Shown: positions 35,589 through 43,456 of the stretch, one piece after another
Numbering within the stretch: the first letter of the stretch is position 1
How the letters are laid out: every line of letters starts with the position of its first letter
NCBI RefSeq assembly: GCF_030124145.1
Contig: NZ_JASKMS010000006.1
Span: 248,001-312,000, forward strand
DNA length: 64,000 nucleotides
From: Streptomyces sp. 378
GTDB lineage: Bacteria; Actinomycetota; Actinomycetes; Streptomycetales; Streptomycetaceae
Direction: 5' to 3'
Notes under the pieces: generated by a model
What the model saw: the letters and a program-made list of their open reading frames with translations, nothing else
Database searches by the model: none
What the model was told of the DNA's origin: nothing
Position numbers and translations under genes: made by a program

Positions 35589-35734
35589 GCGACCACACAC
35601 CGTCTCAGGCCGAGGGCGACCGCGACGACGAGCGGGACACGACCCCGCGTCCCACCCCGTCCCAGGCGGAGGGCGACCGCGACGAGGCCGGCGCCGAGGG
35701 CGAAGACGACGGAACGGACGGAACCGGCGCCTAG
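35585..35734 (+). CDS. Small acidic repeat protein
   Basis: 49 residues from the ATG at 35585, with AAGGAG six bases upstream and an ATGA overlap with the CtaG-like gene. Strongly acidic (Asp/Glu about one third) with no hydrophobic segment. It holds two copies of PSQAEGDRDE (residues ~6-15 and ~25-34), so it arose partly by internal duplication. Probably disordered. No family recognised. The clean ribosome site and overlap make translation likely. Confidence 0.6.
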   Translation: MSDHTPSQAEGDRDDERDTTPRPTPSQAEGDRDEAGAEGEDDGTDGTGA

Positions 35735-35797
35735 CAGGCCACATGGAGGTGACGCGACGGGGCACCCGTATCTCCCCACCACTCAAAGGAGTTGCCC

Positions 35798-36040
35798 GTG
35801 ATCATCGCCGCCGTCATCGCCGGATGCGTGCTCCTGGCCGTCCTGGCCTTCCTCGTCCCCCGTCTCTCGCGCCACCCCGAACGCGGCACCCAGCGTTCTC
35901 TCGGCGCGGGCGCCCGCGCCGGCGGCAAGGCTCCGGGTGCGCTGGGCAGGCTCTTCAGCAAGCCCTTCCACTCGAGTTCCCGCGCCGTGAGCCGCAGCGG
36001 CTCGGCCGGGCGCCGCACGCGCGGTCGCATGCCCTTCTGA
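35798..36040 (+). CDS. Small membrane protein, DUF6411-like
   Basis: 80 residues from the GTG at 35798; AAAGGAG sits seven bases upstream, and a TTG at 35792 would be too close to it. One N-terminal membrane helix (residues ~2-20, IIAAVIAGCVLLAVLAFLV) followed by a very basic Ser/Arg/Gly tail (LSRHPERGTQR, GRLFSKPF, RTRGRMPF). I recognise the pattern as the Streptomyces DUF6411 family; function unknown. The tail should face the cytoplasm by the positive-inside rule. Confidence 0.7.
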   Translation: MIIAAVIAGCVLLAVLAFLVPRLSRHPERGTQRSLGAGARAGGKAPGALGRLFSKPFHSSSRAVSRSGSAGRRTRGRMPF

Positions 36041-36109
36041 CCCACCACGCGGCCGGATCGCCCGGCATGCTGGTCCCGGACACAGGGCAGGCAGAAGGAG
36101 ACCTTCTCG

Positions 36110-37075
36110 ATGGGTACCGCTGTGCATGTCCCGCAGACCCGGGACATGATCGGGGAGGAACTCTCCGGAGACGAGGCGTTCACCGCGCTGCGGCGCTACG
36201 GCGGCCGCCGGCTGCTCATCGACGCGTTCACCCGGTTCCGTTACGCGGACGGATTCAGCAACTCGCGCTCCCTCGCCTTCCAGGTGGTCCTCGGCATGGT
36301 GCCGTTCACCATCGCCCTGGTCGGCGTGGCCACCACCGTGCACACGGAGAGCGTGGGGCGGATCATCGAACTCACGCTCGGCCAGATCGTCCCGGGCGCC
36401 AGCGCGAAGCTGATCGAGGACGCTTTCGGGAGCACGCAGCGCAGCGCCGGTTCCGGTGTCTGGGGCGCGGTCGCCATGTGGCTGGGCCTGGGCTTCGCCG
36501 TCCTCAACCTGACCTCGGCGATGGCCCAGGTCGAGCGCGGCGCCAACCGCATCTACGGCATCGAGCGGGACCGTCCCTTCCTGTTCAAGTACGGCCGGTC
36601 CCTGCTGCTCGCCCTCGCCGCGGGGATGCCGATGGTCCTGGGCTTCCTGGTGCTGGTGGCCGGTGACGCCGTCGGCGGCGCGGTGGTGCAGGCCCTCGGC
36701 TGGTCCCGCACCTGGCTCGACTGGTGGCGCGCTCTCGACGTGCCGCTGGGCGTGGTGCTCGCCTGGGTCGCCTCGGCGGTGATCTTCCGTTGGTCGCCGC
36801 GCCGGGACCAACCGGGCTACACCTGGCTGGCGTTCGGCTCGGCGGTCCATCTGGTGCTGTGGATCACGGCCACCTGGCTGCTGGCCCTCTACGTCGCCCA
36901 GAGCGGGTCCTTCGGTGCCGTGTACGGGCCGCTGACGGCCTTCGTCGCCCTGCTGCTGTGGGCCAACCTGACGGGTGTGGCCCTGTTCCTCGGCATCGCG
37001 TTCGCCGCTCAGCTGGAGGCGGCCCGGGCCGGCATCACCGAGGCGGTGCGGCCGGACCCGGGGCCGGGGCCGTGA
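36110..37075 (+). CDS. YihY/BrkB family integral membrane protein
   Basis: 321 residues from an ATG with AGAAGGAG upstream. Six hydrophobic helices in the YihY pattern, with the conserved SLAFQVVLGMVPF at helix 1, the SAMAQVERGANRIYGIERDR loop and the FGAVYGPLTAFVALLLWANL segment near the end. Once called ribonuclease BN, the family is now regarded as membrane proteins of uncertain transport role. Located 88 bp upstream of the fused prenyltransferase gene, possibly sharing its transcript. Confidence 0.88.
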   Translation: MGTAVHVPQTRDMIGEELSGDEAFTALRRYGGRRLLIDAFTRFRYADGFSNSRSLAFQVVLGMVPFTIALVGVATTVHTESVGRIIELTLGQIVPGASAKLIEDAFGSTQRSAGSGVWGAVAMWLGLGFAVLNLTSAMAQVERGANRIYGIERDRPFLFKYGRSLLLALAAGMPMVLGFLVLVAGDAVGGAVVQALGWSRTWLDWWRALDVPLGVVLAWVASAVIFRWSPRRDQPGYTWLAFGSAVHLVLWITATWLLALYVAQSGSFGAVYGPLTAFVALLLWANLTGVALFLGIAFAAQLEAARAGITEAVRPDPGPGP

Positions 37076-37163
37076 CGCACCCGGCCCGGTGTCCGGGGTG
37101 GATCGCTGACGCGCGCCCGGCCCCTGTGATCACCGCGCGCAACCAGGACGTATCGTCCTCGGT

Positions 37164-39056
37164 GTGAGCGATGTGCCTCCCGCGACCACCACGCCGGCCG
37201 ACCGACAGGTGACCCCGGAAACCGCCGGACGGCCGGTGACCGGCGCCGATCCGGCCCTGCGGGCGGCCTACCGACTGTGCCGGCGCCGGACGAAGGACCA
37301 GGACCCGGCGGAGTACGCGCTGATCCAGCTGGTGCCGCCGACCCTGCGCCCGGCGCTCCACGCCCTGTGGGCGGCCGCCAACGCGCTCGACGACCTCGGC
37401 GACGACCGCACCGCGCCCGCCGCCGAGCGGGCCGCCCGGGTCGAGGCCTGGATCACCGCCCTGCACCGCGAACTGCCCACCGGCTCCAGCCCCGACCCGA
37501 TCCGCCACGCCCTGGTGGACACCGCCTGTCGCTGGCGTCTGGACCTGTCGGAGCTGCGGGACGCCATGGCCCAGGTCCGGGACGACACCCGCGGCAGGCA
37601 CTTCGCCGACTGGGCGCAGTGGCGCGCCTGGGGCCGGGACAACCTCCTGCCGTGGTTCGGGCTGGTCCGCACCGTCTTCGACCGGGCCGGTGTCCCCGTG
37701 GCGCTGCGTCTGGACACCCGGGAGGCCTACGAGGAGTTCCTCGACGGCGTCCGGCTCACCGACATCCTCACCGACCTGTCCGCCGACCTCGCCCAGGGCG
37801 ACCTGCTGCTGCCCGCCGAGGTCCTCGACCGGCACCCCGGGTCCGCGGCCGACCTGACGCGGCGCCGCTGGAGCCCCGCCGTCGCCGCCCTGGTCACGCA
37901 GCTGACCGGCCTGGCCCGCCAGTGGGTGACCCGCGAGGCCCTCACCCGCGGCATGCACCCCGGCCCCGCCACGGTCCTGGACACCATGGCCGCCCTGCTG
38001 CGCGCCCAGCTCGACGCCGTCGACGCCGCAGGCCCGGCCCTCCTGCGCTCCCCGCCCCGGCCCGCGCTGCGGGTCCGGGCCCGCATCCTCGCCCCCGCCC
38101 GGACCCGCGCGGCCCTGGCCTGGAGCCTGACCCCGCTGACGGTTCCGCCACGGCACCGCCCCGGCCCGCACCGGTCACCGGCACCCGCCCGGCCGGCGTC
38201 CACCGGCCGCTTCCGGCAGCCGCCGCCCCATCCCGGTGGTGAGCAGCCGCCCCGGATCCCGCCCGGCCTGCTGCCCGCCCATGTCGCCGTGATCATGGAC
38301 GGCAACGGCCGCTGGGCCCAGCAGCGCGGCCTGCCCCGGCACGAGGGCCACCGCGCCGGTGCCGTCACCGTCCGCGAGGTGGTGCACGGGGCGCTGGAGA
38401 TCGGCCTGCGCCATCTGACGCTCTATACGTTCTCCACCGAGAACTGGCGTCGCGACCCTGAGGAGGTCGACGCGATCCTCGACCTCCTGCGCGGCGAACT
38501 GACGGAGAACCCCTTCGGGGAACTCGACGTCCGGCTGCGCTGGCACGGCCGCGCCGGACGTCTGCCTCCGGATCTCGTCGATCTCCTGCATCTGCGGGAG
38601 CGCACCACCCGCGCCCGGACCGGCCTGACGCTGACGATGTGCATCGACTACGGCGGCCGGGACGAACTCACCCGCACGGCCGCCGCCCTGGCCCACCGGG
38701 CCCGCGCCGGCCATCTGGAGCCCGATCTGATCGCCGAGGACGACTTCGCACGCCATCTGCCCCTCGGGGACATGCCGGACGTGGACCTGCTCTGGCGCAC
38801 CGGCGGCGAACAGCGCGTCTCGAACTTCCTGCCCTGGCACACGGCCTACGCCGAGCTCCACTTCACTCCGGGACTGTGGCCCGACGCCGACCGCCGCGAC
38901 CTGTGGCAGGCGATCACCGCCTACACCCACCGCCAACGCCACCACGGCGCGACACCGGCCGCGACGGCGCCGGCCTCCGGCACTCCGGCCGCCTCTGCCG
39001 ACGGACCGTCAACAGCCCGCCGTTCGGCGGCTCCTGCCGCGGGGCCGGGCGAGTGA
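37164..39056 (+). CDS. Fusion of squalene/phytoene-synthase-like enzyme and cis-prenyltransferase
   Basis: 630 residues from a GTG. Residues ~30-305 match trans head-to-head synthases with both Asp-rich sites (NALDDLGDD; RLTDILTDLSADLAQGDLLL). A ~60-residue Pro/Arg linker leads to a complete cis-prenyltransferase (~370-600): IMDGNGRWAQQRG, TLYTFSTENWRR, CIDYGGRDEL and DLLWRTGGEQRVSNF, with WPD after it. The catalytic Asp and pyrophosphate-binding Arg and Glu residues are in place. The tail is Ala/Pro-rich. The cis domain would build a Z-polyprenyl diphosphate and the first domain could condense or cyclise prenyl diphosphates; coupling within one chain is inference. Confidence 0.85.
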   Translation: MSDVPPATTTPADRQVTPETAGRPVTGADPALRAAYRLCRRRTKDQDPAEYALIQLVPPTLRPALHALWAAANALDDLGDDRTAPAAERAARVEAWITALHRELPTGSSPDPIRHALVDTACRWRLDLSELRDAMAQVRDDTRGRHFADWAQWRAWGRDNLLPWFGLVRTVFDRAGVPVALRLDTREAYEEFLDGVRLTDILTDLSADLAQGDLLLPAEVLDRHPGSAADLTRRRWSPAVAALVTQLTGLARQWVTREALTRGMHPGPATVLDTMAALLRAQLDAVDAAGPALLRSPPRPALRVRARILAPARTRAALAWSLTPLTVPPRHRPGPHRSPAPARPASTGRFRQPPPHPGGEQPPRIPPGLLPAHVAVIMDGNGRWAQQRGLPRHEGHRAGAVTVREVVHGALEIGLRHLTLYTFSTENWRRDPEEVDAILDLLRGELTENPFGELDVRLRWHGRAGRLPPDLVDLLHLRERTTRARTGLTLTMCIDYGGRDELTRTAAALAHRARAGHLEPDLIAEDDFARHLPLGDMPDVDLLWRTGGEQRVSNFLPWHTAYAELHFTPGLWPDADRRDLWQAITAYTHRQRHHGATPAATAPASGTPAASADGPSTARRSAAPAAGPGE

Positions 39057-39135
39057 ACCGGGTGCGGGCCGCGGAGTTGCGGCGTCGTTCTCGCGCGCTC
39101 GCGAGTAGAAACGGTTCTGCGCGTGTAGCGCGCGG

Positions 39136-39209
39136 TGGGGCGGGTGGGACTCGAACCCACGGCCGACGGATTATGAGTCCGCTGCTCTAACCGGCTGAGC
39201 TACCGCCCC
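39136..39209 (-). tRNA. tRNA-Met (CAU anticodon)
   Basis: Cloverleaf on the minus strand: acceptor GGGGCGG (39209-39203) pairs with CCGCCCC (39143-39137), discriminator A, D-arm AGCTCAGCCGGTTAGAGC, anticodon loop CTCATAA with anticodon CAT, and T-loop GGTTCGAGTCC. CCA is not encoded. CAT could also be an Ile2 tRNA with modified C34; overall I favour elongator Met. Confidence 0.88.
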
Positions 39210-39363
39210 ATAGCGGCGTGTCGCGTACATGTGTGCGCGCCGTCTGCCGCAGCATAGCCGCTCATACGATCTCCTGCTTCGGCTGGGCGGCTGCGCACGG
39301 CCTACGTGACCTTGAGGACTGCGCCGGGCGCCGCGCGGTTCCCGGGGCAGCGGATCGGACATG

Positions 39364-39387
39364 AAAAAGGACCCCTGAGAGGGGCCC
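39364..39387 (-). terminator. Intrinsic terminator after the tRNA-Asn pair
   Basis: Read on the minus strand, GGGCCCCT and AGGGGTCC form an 8-bp stem (one G-T pair) with a 3-base loop, followed at once by TTTTT. It lies 13 bp past the 3-prime end of the proximal tRNA-Asn, so it ends the two-tRNA transcript before tRNA-Met. Confidence 0.85.
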
Positions 39388-39399
39388 TCGTTCAACCTG

Positions 39400-39472
39400 C
39401 TCCCCCGACTGGACTCGAACCAGTAACCTGCCGGTTAACAGCCGGCTGCTCTGCCAATTGAGCTACGGAGGA
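39400..39472 (-). tRNA. tRNA-Asn (GUU), downstream copy
   Basis: Minus strand, 73 bases: acceptor TCCTCCG pairs with CGGGGGA, discriminator G, D-arm AGCTCAATTGGCAGAGC, anticodon loop CTGTTAA (GTT), T-arm CTGGTTCGAGTCCAG. No encoded CCA. Five bases separate it from the second copy; both are read from one transcript. Confidence 0.93.
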
Positions 39473-39477
39473 ACGAG

Positions 39478-39550
39478 CTCCCCGGACTGGACTCGAACCA
39501 GTAACCTGCCGGTTAACAGCCGGCTGCTCTGCCAATTGAGCTACCGAGGA
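39478..39550 (-). tRNA. tRNA-Asn (GUU), upstream copy
   Basis: Same as its neighbour except that the sixth acceptor pair is swapped: TCCTCGG with CCGGGGA instead of TCCTCCG with CGGGGGA, a compensatory C-G to G-C change. Anticodon loop CTGTTAA (GTT). First in the pair's transcript; about 160 bp without a gene separate it from the YtxH-like start on the other strand. Confidence 0.93.
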
Positions 39551-39710
39551 AGGTCTCGTTGTGCATCGAACGCACCTACCTGGGTATTCGCCAGGGGGCG
39601 CGCGTCCGCTGCGACACATACATTAGCGCAAGCAGGGGGGTGCTTCGCCAATCGGTACTCCCCGGCACCGACGCCGCACTGGAGACCTACGCAAGGAAAG
39701 GGTGGCCGCC

Positions 39711-40016
39711 ATGCGTTACCGGCTCACGTTCGTCGCCGGAGTCGTCCTGGGTTACGTGCTGGGCACGAGGGCCGGGCGCGAGCGCTACGAGCAGCTGAAG
39801 AAGTCAGCCCGGCAGTTCGCGCAGAACCCCGCCGTGCGCAACACCGCGGAGACCGCGGCCCACCAGGGCCGGGAATTCGCGGGCAAGGCGTACCACGTGG
39901 TGAGCGACAAGGTGGGCGACCGCGTCCCCGAGTCGGTGGCGGACCGGGTCCGCCAGCTCCGCGACCGCGCCACCCACAACGGTGGCGAGGACGACTGGGG
40001 CACCAGCAATACCTGA
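39711..40016 (+). CDS. YtxH-like small membrane protein
   Basis: 101 residues from the ATG at 39711 (GTG at 39702 is the alternative; AAGGAAAGG lies before both). N-terminal glycine-rich membrane helix LTFVAGVVLGYVLGTRAGRE with the YtxH-type TRAGRERYEQL, then an amphipathic helical region (QFAQNPAVRNTAETAAHQG) and an acidic end. YtxH-type proteins are linked to envelope stress in Firmicutes; the role in Streptomyces is unknown. Confidence 0.75.
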   Translation: MRYRLTFVAGVVLGYVLGTRAGRERYEQLKKSARQFAQNPAVRNTAETAAHQGREFAGKAYHVVSDKVGDRVPESVADRVRQLRDRATHNGGEDDWGTSNT

Positions 40017-40050
40017 TCTTCTCGAGGCTGAGATCGGCGACGTCCTTCAA

Positions 40051-40083
40051 GGGGCGCGGGGAACTGCGCGACCAGCCACAACG
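40051..40083 (+). repeat. Dispersed Streptomyces intergenic element, copy 1
   Basis: Contains GGGGCGCGGGGAACTGCGCG followed by ACCAGCCACAACG, shared with copies at 45421-45465 and 51765-51792. It lies between the YtxH-like gene and the FGGY kinase. The element recurs in Streptomyces non-coding DNA as I remember; its role is not known to me. Confidence 0.8.
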
Positions 40084-40163
40084 AGCCCGCACCCGGAACC
40101 CGGCGACACCCCCCACGGCGCCCACGGCTCCAGCCGGCGCAGCGGTACGGCAGAATTTTGGCC

Positions 40164-41612
40164 ATGGGGATAGTCGCCGGGTTGGACAGTTCACCCGATT
40201 TCACTCGTATCGTCGTCTGTGACACGGACTCCGGAGCCGTGCTCAGGCAGGGATATGCGCAGCATCCGGTGGAGGTTCCCGAGAGCGGCGGCCGGCCGTC
40301 GGACGTCGATCCGCAGGCCTGGCTGCTCTCCCTGGGCGAGGCCGCGGGCGGCGGGCTGCTGGAGGGCGTGCAGGCGATCGGCGTCTCGGCACAGCAGAAC
40401 GCCGTCGTGCCGCTGGACGCGCAGGGCAACACCGTGCGGCCGGCGATGGTCGGGGGTGACAAGCGGACGCAGGTCGCCGCGGCCGACCTGGTCGACGCGC
40501 TCGGCGGGCGCGAGGCGTGGGCGCACGCGGTGGGCTGTGTGCCGCAGGCCGCGCAGCCGATCACGAAGCTGCGCTGGATGGCCCGGACCGAGCCGGAGAA
40601 CGCGCGGCGCACGGCGGTCCTCCTCCAGGCGCACGACTGGCTGGTGTGGCAGCTGCTGGGCCGCCCGGTCCGCAGGACCACCGACCGCGGCGGGGCGTCC
40701 GGCACCGGCTACTGGTCCGCGGCGACCGGTGCCTACCGGCCCGATCTGGTCGAGCTGGCGCTCGGGCACCAGGTGATGCTGCCGGAGGTGATCGGCCCGG
40801 CGGACGCGGCCGGTACGACGCCGGAAGGGCTGATGATCTCCGTGGGGACCGGGGAGACCATGGCGGCGGCGTTCGGGCTGGGCATCGGCCTCGGGGACGC
40901 GGTGGTGTCGCTGGGCGCGTCCGGGTCCGTGATGGCCGTGCACCCCGAGGCGCTGGTCGACGGGTCCGGGATGATCACCGCGCTCGCGGACGCGACCGGC
41001 ATGCACCTGCCCGTCGTCACCACGCTGAACGCCGTACGGGCGCTGCGCGGGGCCGCGGAGCTGCTGGGGCTGCCCGATCTGGAGAGCCTGTCCGACCTGG
41101 CGATGAAGTCGACGCCCGGGTCGCACGGACTGGTGCTGCTGCCCTATCTGGAGGGTGAGCGGACGCCGAATCTTCCGCACACCGCCGGGACCCTGGCCGG
41201 GCTCCGGCGCGAGTCGATGAAGGCGGAGCATCTGGCGCGGGCCGCGTTCGAGGGCATGCTGTGCGGGCTCGCGGACGCGCTGGACGTACTGCGCGGCCGT
41301 GGTGTGGAGGTGCGGCGGGTGTTCCTGCTCGGGCCGGCCGCCGAACTGCCCGCCGTGCAGGCGGCGGCGCCCATGCTGTTCGGGACGCAGGTCGTGGTGC
41401 CGCAGCCCGCGGACTACGCGGCGATCGGCGCCGCCCGCCAGGCGGCCTGGGCGCTCGGGGCGTCACAGGGCACGCTCGACGTGCGCAATCCGCCGGCCTG
41501 GCAGGGAGCGGTGGCGCAGGTGCTGGAGCCCGGGGACGAGCTGGCCGTGGGGCAGGCGGTGCGGCAGCAGTACGTGGCGGTGCGGGAGCAGACACACCCC
41601 GGAGCCCTCTGA
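40164..41612 (+). CDS. FGGY-family carbohydrate kinase (xylulokinase-like)
   Basis: 482 residues from the ATG at 40164; a TTG two codons earlier is the alternative. Two actin-fold halves: N-terminal GLDSSPDFTRIVVCD (where xylulokinases usually have GTxSxK), IGVSAQQNAVVPLD, and the second-half nucleotide region SVGTGETMAAAFGLG with SLGASGSVMAV and GTLAGLRRESMKAEHLARA. Acts in ATP-dependent sugar phosphorylation. The altered N-terminal phosphate loop is a point of doubt. No isomerase or sugar transporter is nearby, so the substrate is unclear. Confidence 0.82.
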   Translation: MGIVAGLDSSPDFTRIVVCDTDSGAVLRQGYAQHPVEVPESGGRPSDVDPQAWLLSLGEAAGGGLLEGVQAIGVSAQQNAVVPLDAQGNTVRPAMVGGDKRTQVAAADLVDALGGREAWAHAVGCVPQAAQPITKLRWMARTEPENARRTAVLLQAHDWLVWQLLGRPVRRTTDRGGASGTGYWSAATGAYRPDLVELALGHQVMLPEVIGPADAAGTTPEGLMISVGTGETMAAAFGLGIGLGDAVVSLGASGSVMAVHPEALVDGSGMITALADATGMHLPVVTTLNAVRALRGAAELLGLPDLESLSDLAMKSTPGSHGLVLLPYLEGERTPNLPHTAGTLAGLRRESMKAEHLARAAFEGMLCGLADALDVLRGRGVEVRRVFLLGPAAELPAVQAAAPMLFGTQVVVPQPADYAAIGAARQAAWALGASQGTLDVRNPPAWQGAVAQVLEPGDELAVGQAVRQQYVAVREQTHPGAL

Positions 41613-41722
41613 CCTTTGACCGCCTGTCGGGTTAATTCGGTTGAGGTAACGCGGGTGGAGTGTTCGACGATAGGGGCCAGGGGCAACCACTCGCCCCCGT
41701 CGCCCACTCCGAGAGAAGCAGC

Positions 41723-43456
41723 GTGCTCATACGACTTCTGCGCACCTACCTCAGGCCCTACAAGAGACCCATCGCCCTGCTGGTGCTGCTGCAGTTCCTT
41801 CAGACCTGCGCCACGCTCTACCTGCCCACGCTGAACGCGGACATCATCGACCAAGGCGTCGTGAACGGCGACACCGGCTACATCCTGGGCTACGGCGCCC
41901 TGATGATCGGCATCTCGCTGGTCCAGGTCGTGTGCAACATCGGCGCCGTGTACTACGGCGCCCGTACGGCCGCGGCACTCGGGCGGGACGTGCGCGCGGC
42001 CGTGTTCGACCGGGTGCAGTCCTTCTCCGCGCGTGAGGTCGGTCAGTTCGGGGCACCGTCGCTGATCACCCGGACGACCAACGATGTCCAGCAGGTGCAG
42101 ATGCTGGCGCTGATGACGTTCACCCTGCTGGTGTCGGCGCCGATCATGTGCGTGGGCGGCATCGTGCTGGCGCTCGGTCTGGACGTGCCGCTGTCCGGGG
42201 TGCTGGTGGCGGTCGTGCCGGTGCTGGGCATCTGCGTGACGCTGATCGTGCGGCGGCTGCGGCCGCTGTTCCGGTTGATGCAGGAGCGGCTGGACTCGGT
42301 CAACCGGGTGCTGCGCGAGCAGATCACCGGCAACCGTGTGATCCGGGCCTTCGTCCGCGACGAGTACGAGCAGCAGCGCTTCCGCAAGGCCAACACCGAC
42401 CTCACCGACGTCGCACTGGGCACCGGCAATCTGCTCGCGCTGATGTTCCCGATCGTCATGACGGTGGTGAACCTGTCGTCGATCGCCGTGGTCTGGTTCG
42501 GCGCGCACCGGATCGACAGCGGCGAGATGCAGATCGGTGACCTGACGGCGTTCCTGGCCTACCTGATGCAGATCGTCATGTCCGTGATGATGGCCACCTT
42601 CATGTTCATGATGGTGCCGCGCGCGGAGGTGTGCGCCGAGCGCGTCCAGGAGGTGCTGGACACCTCCTCCAGCGTCGTGCCGCCGACGTCGCCGGTGCGG
42701 GAGCTGCGCCGGCACGGGCATCTGGAGGTCCGCGGGGCGGGCTTCCGCTATCCGGGTGCCGAGGAGCCGGTGCTGCGCTCCGTGGACCTGGTGGCCCGGC
42801 CGGGCGAGACGACCGCCGTCATCGGCTCGACCGGCAGCGGCAAGTCCACCCTGCTCGGGCTGGTCCCGCGGTTGTTCGACGCGACCGACGGGCAGGTGCT
42901 CGTGGACGGCGTCGAGGTGGCGCGGATCGAACCGAAGCTGCTCGCCAAGACGGTCGGCATGGTGCCGCAGAAGCCGTATCTGTTCGCGGGGACCGTGGCG
43001 ACCAACCTGCGCTACGGCAATCCGGACGCCACCGACGAGGAGCTGTGGCACGCGCTGGAGGTGGCGCAGGCCAAGGAGTTCGTGGAGCGGCTGGAGGGCG
43101 GGCTCGACGCCCCGATCGCGCAGGGCGGGACGAACGTCTCCGGTGGTCAGCGCCAGCGGCTCGCGATCGCCCGGACGCTGGTGCAGCGGCCCGAGATCTA
43201 TCTCTTCGACGACTCCTTCTCCGCGCTCGACTACGCCACGGACGCCGCCCTGCGGGCCGCGCTCGCGCGGGAGACCGCCGAGGCGACCGTGGTGATCGTC
43301 GCCCAGCGGGTGTCGACCATCCGGGACGCCGACCGGATCGTGGTCCTCGACGAGGGCCGGGTCGTCGGCACCGGACGGCACCACGAGCTGATGGCGGACA
43401 ACGAGACCTACCGGGAGATCGTGCTCTCCCAGCTCACGGAAGCGGAGGCTGCCTGA
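41723..43456 (+). CDS. ABC exporter half with degenerate ATPase site
   Basis: 577 residues from a GTG at 41723. Six-helix transmembrane domain (~10-310), then ATPase domain: Walker A GSTGSGKST (~368), signature VSGGQRQRL, and Walker B YLFDDSFSALD (~495), in which the catalytic Glu is Asp. The following gene overlaps by one base (TGATG) and has the complementary defect, so the two form a heterodimeric exporter of the TmrAB/BmrCD type. The substrate could be a drug, lipid or peptide; nothing nearby defines it. Confidence 0.9.
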   Translation: MLIRLLRTYLRPYKRPIALLVLLQFLQTCATLYLPTLNADIIDQGVVNGDTGYILGYGALMIGISLVQVVCNIGAVYYGARTAAALGRDVRAAVFDRVQSFSAREVGQFGAPSLITRTTNDVQQVQMLALMTFTLLVSAPIMCVGGIVLALGLDVPLSGVLVAVVPVLGICVTLIVRRLRPLFRLMQERLDSVNRVLREQITGNRVIRAFVRDEYEQQRFRKANTDLTDVALGTGNLLALMFPIVMTVVNLSSIAVVWFGAHRIDSGEMQIGDLTAFLAYLMQIVMSVMMATFMFMMVPRAEVCAERVQEVLDTSSSVVPPTSPVRELRRHGHLEVRGAGFRYPGAEEPVLRSVDLVARPGETTAVIGSTGSGKSTLLGLVPRLFDATDGQVLVDGVEVARIEPKLLAKTVGMVPQKPYLFAGTVATNLRYGNPDATDEELWHALEVAQAKEFVERLEGGLDAPIAQGGTNVSGGQRQRLAIARTLVQRPEIYLFDDSFSALDYATDAALRAALARETAEATVVIVAQRVSTIRDADRIVVLDEGRVVGTGRHHELMADNETYREIVLSQLTEAEAA

